Part shown: in pieces, positions 1 to 9,455 of the stretch | How positions within the stretch are numbered: position 1 is the first letter of the stretch | Layout: every line of letters starts with the position of its first letter | Assembly: GCA_023313575.1 (NCBI GenBank) | Contig: JAJTTP010000001.1 | Location: 3,844,001-3,908,000, forward strand | DNA length: 64,000 nt | Direction: 5' to 3' | From: Eutypella sp. D-1 | Taxonomy: Eukaryota; Ascomycota; Sordariomycetes; Xylariales; Diatrypaceae | Made by a program: the position numbers and the translations under genes | Notes under the pieces: generated by a model | Seen by the model: only the letters and a program-made list of their open reading frames with translations | Databases searched by the model: none | What the model was told of the DNA's origin: nothing

Positions 1-518
1 TCAGAGACGATGCCATAGCACGCCCCCCGCCCCCCCCCCCCCCCCCCCAGCTTCTTCTCTGTAGTGTTCTCATTTCCGCTTAGATACCCACCTAGGTAGG
101 TAGGTGCCTCTAGGGGTAGGGGGACCATCCAAGTCCTACCATATCCATGTGTTTATGTATCCATCTTCTTCAATGTCCTCGAAAACGCTTCTCACAATTG
201 CCCAACATGGATTATCACGTCAGAAGTGTCCCTGAAGACCGTAGATACTTAGACATGTCTGTGATACGGAGTCACCCTTTATGACTTACTGATCACTGTG
301 GACTAGAGAAACTATCCTATGACTCCATAGCCGCACGTTTTGAGGCCGAGTGTTCATATATCTAAAGTCGATAAAGGGAGCCTTGTGAACTGGCTACATA
401 GTTGAAGTTGGACAGCTCAAAGCACTGCGCAGCTGATGGACCGAAATCCCTACATTCGAACTATGGCAAGCGCATTGTCACTATATATAGATTCTTTCAA
501 GAGGTGCCAATGAAAATA
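1..518. other. Intergenic, left edge
   Basis: No gene is seen here. The stretch has a run of 19 C at 30-48, preceded by another short C run at 23-28, and a short TAGG/CCTA-rich patch near 88-110 of a kind that recurs across the window. It lies downstream of the minus-strand FAD monooxygenase and probably holds its 3' UTR. Confidence 0.6.
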
Positions 519-1772
519 TTATGGGGCTTGAGCCGTCGTCTCCAGGAATTTCTCGGCTCCCTGGTACGTGTACATCTTCCTAGCGAACTCCTCTGCGGAG
601 ATCGGCTCCTTAGTTTTATCTTCCTCGGAGCGAAGGTTGGCGAGCTCCCTGGATCGCCGGGCCACGAACTCGACGCGATCCCTGCGCAGGGTTGCGAAGG
701 CCTTTTGGGCGGCGGGTATGTCTTCGGCACTCGCCGCGTCCCGCAGGAGGTATCCCAGAGCCTCTGCGTCCTCGATCGTGATGTTGCAGCCCTGGCCTGC
801 ATGCTGCGTGACGGCGTGCGCGGCGTCACCGATCAGCAGCACCTTGCCGCGAGCCCACTCATCCATCGGCTCGATGTCGCGGACCCTCCAGGCGTCGATC
901 CGGCCGCCGTGTCGGAACAGGCTGAGGAGGGGCTCCGCGAATTCCGTCGCGAGATCCTCTACCACCCGCGACGCCGGCACATCCCGCACAATTCCCGTGT
1001 TCAGCGCGTCAAACTTCTCCGCAAATTCCTTCTCCGTCGTGTACCCCAGGACCTGCAGGTCGGTGGGCGAGGTGTGGTACGCCATGATGCGCTTATTCGA
1101 CTGAGACCCGGCGGCCGTGTAGGCACTGGTGAGGCCGGCCCGGGACTTGGGGTCTTCGGCGAGATAGGCGAGTGTGGGGTTGGATTTCAGGTCGTCAATG
1201 GACACCCGCGTCATGAAGGCGAGTAGATCGTGGGTCCGCACGGCTCCCTGACCCTCGCCGAAAACGGCCGACCGTACCGCAGAATTGATGCCGTCGGCGC
1301 CGACAATGAGGTCGCCGTGGAACACGCGGCCGTCCTCGACAGTGACGGTGCCGGCCTGTGCGTCCACCTGGGTCACTCGGGCGTTCCTGATAATCTCGGC
1401 GGGCGTCCCGGGAAACTTGGCGGACGTGGCGAAGCGCAGCAGCTCTTGCTGAAGTTTAGCGCGTTTGACAAGGACGGAGGGTGCGCCGCCGAAGCGGGCC
1501 CGGGTGTCGAAATGCACGGTCCTAGTCTCGGCCCCGGCTCTATCCCGGACCCAGAGGTGCGTCATAACCACCATATCGAGGTTCTCCTCGCTAATGCCTG
1601 CCTTCTGCAGCAGCGTGAAGGCGTTGGACACCACTGACAGGCCGTAGTCGTCGCCATTCTCGAAATCGAGCGCCCCCCGTTCAAGCACAGTCACGTCGTG
1701 CCGCTCGCGGAGGTACCCCGCCGCCGTCAGCCCGCCGATCCCCCCTCCGCATATGATGATCTTGAGCGGCAT
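519..1772 (-). CDS. FAD-dependent monooxygenase, salicylate-hydroxylase-like
   Basis: A single open frame encodes 417 residues. It should be a flavin aromatic hydroxylase that uses NAD(P)H and O2 to hydroxylate a small aromatic or polyketide substrate. Three family signatures are visible: the N-terminal dinucleotide-binding motif GGGIGGL (residues 8-14), the DG motif in VGADGINSAVR, and the GD motif GKVLLIGDAAHAVTQHAGQG that binds the FAD ribityl chain. The length is normal for the family (about 400-450). There is no signal peptide or membrane segment, so it is probably cytosolic. The ATG at 1772 comes directly before the Rossmann strand. No intron is needed. Neighbours do not suggest a pathway: the next gene is over 3 kb away and divergent. 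The substrate cannot be read from the sequence. Confidence 0.9.
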   Translation of the reverse strand: MPLKIIICGGGIGGLTAAGYLRERHDVTVLERGALDFENGDDYGLSVVSNAFTLLQKAGISEENLDMVVMTHLWVRDRAGAETRTVHFDTRARFGGAPSVLVKRAKLQQELLRFATSAKFPGTPAEIIRNARVTQVDAQAGTVTVEDGRVFHGDLIVGADGINSAVRSAVFGEGQGAVRTHDLLAFMTRVSIDDLKSNPTLAYLAEDPKSRAGLTSAYTAAGSQSNKRIMAYHTSPTDLQVLGYTTEKEFAEKFDALNTGIVRDVPASRVVEDLATEFAEPLLSLFRHGGRIDAWRVRDIEPMDEWARGKVLLIGDAAHAVTQHAGQGCNITIEDAEALGYLLRDAASAEDIPAAQKAFATLRRDRVEFVARRSRELANLRSEEDKTKEPISAEEFARKMYTYQGAEKFLETTAQAP

Positions 1773-4700
1773 TTTGTTCCGAGGATCCCGATCAAGGCTA
1801 GCCGAATTGCCGGGTTCTGAAGTGAAGAATTGGACAGGGATTAGCTAAATCGCGTCTCAACTGGTTGAGCAATTAACGACGATAGAATTGCCTCCTTCTG
1901 TGTAACTGACTTGGCCAAGTTAATGCTAGCAGTTCTCCAGCTTACCCATCCATACGTTACCGCGTCGTCGAGCTGAGATAAGTTCGTTAGTTGCATGCGA
2001 GGGATGATTAACATCGAATGTTGATGCCCACCATTGCGCAACTAGGCGACTCCACCTTTGTGATCGGCAGCACGTCTGCATAAGCGCACAGTGAAGAAGA
2101 ATTACATGGACTTACCTAATAGCTACATGGGGCGGATATGTCTTGGTTCTAGAAAGGTATTATTGTGTCGCGGTGCCCATGTTTCTTCATGAACACATTG
2201 TACGACGTGATAGGGAAGGTCACGACGGGTTTGCGCCGAATTGAACCTGATATCGTGCCCATCGTCCAGCCACACAAGTACCGGCTTGTTCCGTGTTGTA
2301 CTTGCAAGCCATAGTTTGTGAATCGGAAACGGAACTCTCGGGGAAGTTGGAGGATACCGACAAGCGCACCCGTCTGGGAGGAACCAGCGGCCGACATCAC
2401 TTCCGATGAATTGACCGCCGGTGTCAGTGAACCGGCTAGCCGCAGTATCTCGTTATTTATTTCCATACATCGGGCCAGGTGCATAGTTCATAGTATACAC
2501 CCAAGAGCATGCGCAAAGACAGAAAGGCAAAGACAAAGTTCAGAACCGGTCCCTGCTGGCACCGACCTTCTTAAAGAGTGTATCGCAGCATTCGTACGTG
2601 GATACTATGTAAGTTACCTTATACTTAGGTGCAGAGTGCATTCCGGGGATGATCCGCCCCTTCGGTGAGGAACATGGAACACCCCTTCACGAAGATCGGT
2701 TCGTGGCAGCTGGCCTGACAACGTCTCGGGTTGCACCAACGGATGAGTTTGTACTCAGACCATACCCGTAGCACCCTTAAATCTCCTTCACGACCTTGTA
2801 CAACATAGAACCGTGGCTTCCTCTAAAGGGTCGCGAATGTTTCGCGAGTACAGTACACTTCCCGTCTGTGCTATAGTATGGTCACTTGAGTAGAGTGCCG
2901 GGTACACATGAAGGATGTATGTATCGGTGGCGTTTTGCTACTTATCGGATACAAGGACGGGCCCGGTCATCAATTGCAATAGCCCCGGAGTTAAGTTGAA
3001 ATCAAGCCTTCAGACTGAAACATTCGGGTACATAACCATGGCGGGAAAGACAAGAACCTTTCACAAAGCTAAGCGACAACATACTGGCTTGAAGTGGCAG
3101 CAATGCGCTGAGGTGGCTGTTGGATGCACAACCAACTGCAGAGATACGTAAAACATGATCGTTGATAAGTGACCGTCTTTTTTACTCAGCAACATGGATG
3201 GATCCTACGTAGGCAAATCTTTCCTTCTTTGGGGTCCCAATCGCCCGGGCTTCCGCAGATGAAGGGGCCACCTTGCGCGCTATTGCTAGCCGAGTAAAAA
3301 TACCCATGCAATCAAATAGATAAGGTCTGTTAGAGTAATCAGATCGTCTGACTGGCTGTCTGGGTCGCAGATATTAATTGCTATGGAGCGCCGGATAAAG
3401 ATGAGAGCGTAACAGACAGAGTACTGTGTTCGCAAAACGCAGGCAGTCGAGATGTGAATATCATAGTCGGTTATAGTCGAGATTTCCCAATAGCACTACC
3501 TAGTAGGCAGTTAACCAGTAGAACGGGATAGTAGTGTTAGACTGAAATCCTCCTAACCCTAGACATAACGAGAACTAGACTCCCATGGCCACTATATACT
3601 GAGGCAAGTGAGGTTGGTAGGTTGCTATATAGGAATCCGTGATGTCCTGCATTGACGCTGGAAGCTCGGCGACTCGAGTATGGGTTTATTCAGAAAATTA
3701 GAATATTTCACCATCCCAGTTAGTCAGTCCAGTGCGAGAAGAAGAGTGTTTCGAGTAGTAGTCTACGTATACAGGCAACTATTACCTAGTAAGTAGGTAC
3801 CAAGCCATTTTACACAGGTATAAAAGCTTAACATGGAAATCACGGAGCATAGAAAAATATCTCGAGGCATAGCAAGGTACTTATTAGATATCGATAGTGC
3901 TTACAAGATGTTTGAAATATATAAAACCTGCGGATACCTACCTGGGTACTTACCCATATGAGGGCATCTTGGCACCTAAGCAGCTAAGTAGTGTATTGTG
4001 CTATTTACTAGCGGCTTAGGGCGGACGGACTAGTGCTCACTGCTGACTGGTTAGCTGAAAAATGATGTCAAGAGTTTCCAAAGTTGGCGCCAAGGCTGTT
4101 ATACACTAACAAACTGCCCGACACCCGTCCCGTCTGCTCATGGAGGACGTAATACCAGGTAAAGAAAATAAGGACTACCAGCTACCTACCTAGGTACCTA
4201 AGTAGGTACAGTAATTTATTCGTAGACAGCCATGGAATACCAGGATTCTGTATAATAGTAACATGCCTAAAGGTGGTATTCAACTTGCCAACTGCCGAGG
4301 TACCTGGCAACCTAGCTCGCAGCCTGAGTAGTAATAAGGCAAGGAAGTGACGGATAAGCCCCAGCCCAGCCCAGCCCAGCCCAGTAGTGACGGAGTAGTA
4401 AGTACGTGATATAGTAACAGTCGGCCGGGCGGTTATCCGGCCAAAACATACACCCCCAAACATCTCCAGTTTTGCACCTCCTCTCATCCTGCCATCCTGC
4501 CGTCATATGTCATACATACCCAGGTAGGTAGGTAGGTATGGGGTACCTCGAGTGCTTGACCGGCGCTTTAAATAATTGAAAGCCTTGTCTTGCCGACCTT
4601 TCCAGACGATCCCGGTAAAACGTCTTGTCGTTACTCGTAGTTACATAACCCCCCACTCTGCACCTTCAGGCATCGCATTTCACTCCCTTTTCTTTTCTTT

Positions 4701-4900
4701 TTCTTTTCTCTTTTTGTCTATTTCGTTACATCTTCACATAGTTAACGCACATTCTATTCCCGCCTTCCCACGTACATAACATAACTCGGTTCTGTTGAGA
4801 GGTCAGGGACCTCATGGCGACAACGATAATCGCCAGTTAGAGTCGAAGCCGGGAAGTTAGAAGAAGAAAGAAGCAGAAACAAAAAGCAGAGGAAAACGCC
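1773..4900. other. Long intergenic region
   Basis: About 3.1 kb between two divergent genes, with no reading frame that I would call a gene. Short open frames (for example minus 2149-2484) lack recognisable domains. Visible simple sequence: five CCCAG units at about 4360-4384, TAGG/CCTA patches at 4182-4209 and 4523-4540, and a T/C-rich tract at 4685-4725 that probably lies in the promoter or 5' leader of the DUF3405 gene. Confidence 0.55.
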
Positions 4901-6579
4901 ATGAAACAAAACTACAGTTCCCGCAAAGCCATCGTGGGCGCTGTGATATGTTTCGTGCTGATCGTCGCATTCTACCACTCCTATGAGCCTTACAACCTGG
5001 TGGACCCGACCACCGAGTCACTGCCCGCTGACTCGTTCTGTCATATATGGCCAGACTGGGAGGGCTCGAGCCCCGCCTACCTGCGCTATAAGGAGGTCAA
5101 ATCACATAAACTCCCCGTGATTGGCGATGCTTCCTTCATAGGGTCATCGGACCGGTGTCTCTCGGCCGGGAGCCGCCTCAACCAGTACAAGCCGTCCCCG
5201 GATCGCAACTGGACTGACGTGCGATGGGGTGAGTTGAATCAAGACCATTCATTAACCCCTATTTTCTGCTTTTGCCCAGTATGTCTCAGCTAACACAAAC
5301 ATAATCCTAAGGCGAGGTTCAAAAGCGCTGTGCCGGGAGGAAATACAAGCTGCAGGATGAGTTCAACGGGGGCATATGGCACCAACTACCGAAGCATTTC
5401 TCGGTCGATACGACAACAACGACAAGCGGGGAGGAGAATGGGGGCAGCCGGACGGCAATCGTGTTGCGGACGTGGGATGACTACAAGTACACGGATGCCC
5501 GGCGGGCGTGGTTGCGTGCCTTCATCACGGAGACGGCGCTGCACTCGGACGGCGAGTACGAAGTGTTCTTTTTGGTGAACGTCAAGGACGACGAGGTACG
5601 ACTAAGCGACGACCCAGACGCCTACGCGCAGGCGCTGCGTGAGTACGTGCCCGAGGAATTCCGCGACATGGCCCTGCTGTACAACCGACCCGTGCTCGAG
5701 ACCTGGTACCCGCGCGTCGAGGAGCACGGCGCCCAGGACCAGATGTACCAGGCGTTGCAGATCTTCTCGCACCGCTTCCCGCATTTCGACCACGTATGGC
5801 AGCTCGAAATGGACCTGCGCACTACGGGCCACCTCGGCGCCACGCTCGACCACGCCGTCGCCTTCGCCCGCGCCCAGCCCCGCCGCAACCTATGGGAGCG
5901 TAACGGCCGCTTTTACATCCCTGAGCTGCACGGTCGATCCTATGCCAACTTTGCCAGCGAGGTAGAGGCCGAGATCGGCGATGATGGCGTCTGGGGTCCC
6001 ACGCGCACGGCGGAGTTCGAGCCGAAGGGGCCGGAACCACCGGCGCGATCGCACCACGATTGGGGCGTCGACGAGGACGCCGACCTAGTGAGCTTTATGC
6101 CGATGATCGACCCGAAAGGTACGGACTGGGTGTATGAGAATGATGTGTACGGGTTCGCCGACGGGAAGAAGACGCCGCGACGGGCGGCGTTCGTGGCGAT
6201 GACGCGGTCGTCGCGGCGGCTGCTGCAGCTCGTGAGCGAGGCGCAGCGCGAGCGCGGGCAGTGGGTGGTCAGTGAAGCGACGCTGGAGACCTTCGCGCTA
6301 CTGCATGGTCTCAAGGCCGTTACTGTCCCGCATCCCATCGCACTCTCGAAGTCCATCTCCCCCGAGCGGGCTGACGAACTTGTCAACCGCGGTCCGCCGC
6401 ACAGCAAGGCTGGCGGCGAGGCGCCCTCCATGGCCTACACCATCAACGGCTTCGTCGAGGGCCCCTGGAACCGCGCCAGCTACTGGTTCGCCGCTGACAA
6501 AGCCCCCGACTTCTGGCACCGCTATATTGGCGGTGAGTGCATACCACCGATGCTGCTGCATCCCGTCAAGGACGAATGA
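4901..6579 (+). CDS. DUF3405 family type II membrane protein
   Basis: Two exons, 4901-5228 and 5312-6579, encode about 531 residues. The 83-nt intron starts GTGAGT, ends CTAAG and has a GCTAACA branch-like site; splicing joins TGG G to GC GAG and keeps the frame. Residues 8-26 form one hydrophobic segment after a short basic N-terminus, predicting a signal anchor with a lumenal body. Family hallmarks include VLRTWDDYKYT, an acidic-aromatic VWQLEMDLRTTGH block, and LWERNGRFYIPELHG. DUF3405 (Pfam) is a fungal family of unknown activity; a Golgi or secretory glycan role is often guessed from the topology but is not shown here. The DNA becomes very GC-rich and codon-biased from about 5460. It is convergent with the next gene (387 bp apart). 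Family call strong, function unknown. Confidence 0.85.
5229..5311 (+). other. Intron of the DUF3405 gene
   Basis: Donor GTGAGT at 5229, branch-like GCTAACA at about 5289-5295, acceptor AAG ending at 5311. Removing it joins the N-terminal membrane anchor to the DUF3405 body in frame. Confidence 0.85.
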
Positions 6580-6966
6580 GCGCGGCGAAGACGGATGATT
6601 TCGGTGTCTCGATTTTCTTTTAAGCAATACCTGGCTAGCATGGACTTTTGTTATACCTGGTTTCTGGATTTGTTTTCTACTGCTGTAACATAGGGCATTT
6701 GCATGGGCATATATATAGGCGATGGCACAGGGATTTATGTTGGCATGTTGGTGGTTTGACTTGCATAGCATTGCACCTCGCTGGGACTTTATGACATCAT
6801 GTGTTTCCGGTGGAGAGTTTTCAGGGAGCGGGGATATTCATGACGGGTGTTACCGACCACAGAGCGGAAAGGAGGCAGACACGCTATCGTGGGACGTTGT
6901 ATAGAATGAACCACGGAAAGAAGCAAAACAACAATAGACTTCGATTGAACATGTCCACGCTATGCA
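6580..6966. other. Convergent intergenic region
   Basis: 387 bp between the stop of the DUF3405 gene (+) and the stop of the lectin-like gene (-). It presumably holds both 3' UTRs. No gene seen. Confidence 0.6.
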
Positions 6967-8118
6967 TTACTCTGCGCTCAGCTCCCTAACATCTGAGCCC
7001 GGCAACTCGTGTACCTGCCCGTCGCCGTACATCTCATGCGACGGTTCATTATCCTGCATTTCGTAAATGAAGTCGCGTGCCTCCTCCGGCAGCTCGCTAG
7101 CGGCGTGTCCCTTCGTGGCTTTTGCCTTCAGCGGATACCGCCTGTGGAGGGCATATGCGGCGACCGCGGTGAAGGGAATGCCGATGATGAACGCTATACC
7201 GAATCCTTTGCCCACTTGCGTCCCAAGAGATCGGGGCCTATATTGGCTCTGGTCCCCATCTAGATCTGGATCCTCTTCGTCCACACCTCTCTTTCCACCC
7301 GCCCCACCTCCGCCCGGCTTGCTCGGCCCAGGAGACGGAGGGGTTTTCGGCAGCGCCACTGCGTCTTCCCACTTGCCGGGGCCCGACTGATGTGCTTGTA
7401 TCATGGTGTCATTGCCAAAATAATATAACCAAATTTGGTCCGTCGCGGAATCAAACGCATAACCGAAATCGATTTTCGGATAATCAGAGAGAGGCCAGTA
7501 TTCTCGGTCCTCTTGCTTCGAGAGCTGCCAATCCCCATCGACCTCTTTATATCTATGCAGGTCTCTATCCGAACCGATGTATATTATACTGCGCTGACCG
7601 CTCGAGTCGTATATAAGGCCTCCGCGAACTGGACCGTCCATATTGACATCATCCGTGATGTTCCACGATCGCACGGCTTCGGAACTGAAGTAACCATCAC
7701 GCTCGCACCGGAAGACCTCTCCGACAAGAGCGGCATCCCCAAAAACTTGATAAAATATGGCCGCCTAGTTTCACCCGTCAATTCACTCCGTACACGACAC
7801 GTCTTAATGGGTTATGATATAAATTCTTACGTAATACACACCGTCTTCCTGGATCCCGAAACCAGTGAGATGAGATTTAGAGCTGTCGGGCGTCCATGTC
7901 AAGTTAAACTTCGTCGAAGCATCGTAAGGGAATACGGGCAGGGCACTGCTATTGCATAGGCTATAAAATATGTTGTTGTCGGGACTGAGGTATACCAGCT
8001 GCGGCGCTCTTAAGTTTGTATCATACCACGCAGCTATCCGGGAACTATCAACCGCTCGAGAGAAGAGCAATACCAGCAATGATGGCACAATAACACGAAT
8101 AGAGAGTTTACGCTTCAT
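6967..8118 (-). CDS. Single-pass membrane protein with lectin-like beta-propeller-type ectodomain
   Basis: Two exons, 8118-7831 and 7764-6967, encode about 361 residues. The 66-nt intron runs from GTAAGA to ACTAG, phase 0. Starting at MKRKL gives a clean signal peptide (hydrophobic residues about 7-20); an in-frame ATG 33 nt upstream would put charged residues first, so I prefer 8118. The lumenal part has repeated Tyr/Trp-rich strands (RIAAWYD, LIYDSSGQRSIIYIG, QIWLYYFG) as in fungal fucose-lectin-fold proteins. A Pro/Gly-rich linker follows, then one transmembrane segment (GFGIAFIIGIPFTAVAAYAL) and a short acidic cytoplasmic tail. This is an outside-binding, inside-tail layout, so a surface carbohydrate-binding protein is plausible. 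The lectin assignment rests on pattern only; ligand residues were not verified. Confidence 0.7.
7765..7830 (-). other. Intron of the lectin-like gene
   Basis: On the minus strand the donor GTAAGA follows a TAC codon and the acceptor ACTAG precedes GCG GCC. Both ends are phase 0, and the frame stays open into the membrane-anchored second exon. Confidence 0.8.
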
Positions 8119-9455
8119 CGTCAATCTCCGGCCTGGTGAAGATTTCGGCAAGAGAAGTCAAGGCCGTCCGAGAGCTGGTTTTTAGAGGGAAGCAGAAGGC
8201 AAGCAACGAGGCTGCCTTAGTAGGACATAGGGCATCGCAGAAAAGAGCTCATCGCAGTTGGTAGTACAACACGGAGAAGACATCACGCGACTGAGTATTA
8301 TACCAATGACCATAAATATCCTGTAACGGAGGCGCTGGGCAGGTCGCAGTATGCACGTTGCACGACATATAGATTAAGGGCCAAAACACCCATACGGAAG
8401 GGACCTCATCTAGGGGGAGCATTCGACAGCTGAATAGACGGCGGGCACTTTACGTAGAGTGTCTCTGTGTGTAGTCTTGGGCACTTTAGTTATAGATCAT
8501 CGGGATCAAGCCGTCTTTCACTTTAGGCAAGGCTCCGGAAGGGCGTGAATGGCGGATGAGCTAAGTAACCGTTATAACGTACCTCCTTTCCACCCTCCCC
8601 CCTTTGATCTTGGTAGGGTATGAATACATCTATCCGAGGATCGAGAATTAAGGCAAGTGAGTTCCTTGCTTCACAGTATTACGAGCCATCTACACAAAGA
8701 AAGATAATTGATAGACTAGTTGAGCCACGAAACCACTCTTCTCTACCATTTCTGAGGCTTAGGCCTTGGGGGGGGGGGGGGGCACCAGAAGTACTTGTAT
8801 GTTGTAGCCTTCTTATTCAGCCTCACCCCCGAATACCACATAGCTATTACGATGATGAAACAAGGAATGATACAGAAAATGCGACACATCGAAACACTGT
8901 CAGCACAGCCTTGGGTCCTTTACTCCGATGTCTCCAAAGCGAAAGAGGTGGCGGTGGCGAGGTAATATGTAGTAAGCACAGTTATAGAGGCTTTGTTGCG
9001 ATACGGCAACACCGGGCTGACTGACATGCAGCTGGGAGGCTGTTGAGAAATCTATGCTGTATAATACGGTACAGGCTAGCCAAGCTGTACTTGAGTGTAC
9101 TAATTGAGTGAGCATATGAGGCTATCGTCACATTGCTATACCTGCGAAGTGAAGCATCCACCGGGTCGTTTTCGAGGACCCTTGCAGGAAATCAGGTGGC
9201 CCATTTGAAGTGATATAAATGGCTTCGAAAAGGCTAGAGGATATCAACCTAATTAATTGAACTGCACGGTAACTCCTATATAGCCAAAAGGTATCTACAC
9301 GCCATCATCTCAGTTGTATAAAATTATCCTCCAAGTCCACCAGTAAAACACCCAATATACCTGAATGACCCAAAAAAAAGGGGAAGCATATACTTGTATA
9401 TCCCGTTTCAGATCCGTTATGGGCATCAATCAGTAACCTCATAAATGTGCTGCTA
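8119..9455. other. Intergenic region
   Basis: About 1.3 kb with no convincing gene. A run of 15 G lies at 8768-8782. The part next to 8118 is the presumed promoter of the lectin-like gene; the part before 9456 is the presumed 3' UTR of the ankyrin gene. Confidence 0.55.

Noticed and set aside
402..1637. Plus-strand frames over the FAD monooxygenase
   Set aside because: GC-rich antisense shadows; the minus frame carries the complete set of family motifs.
2149..2484. 111-codon minus-strand frame
   Set aside because: Open and fairly protein-like, but no family resemblance, splice partners or supporting context.
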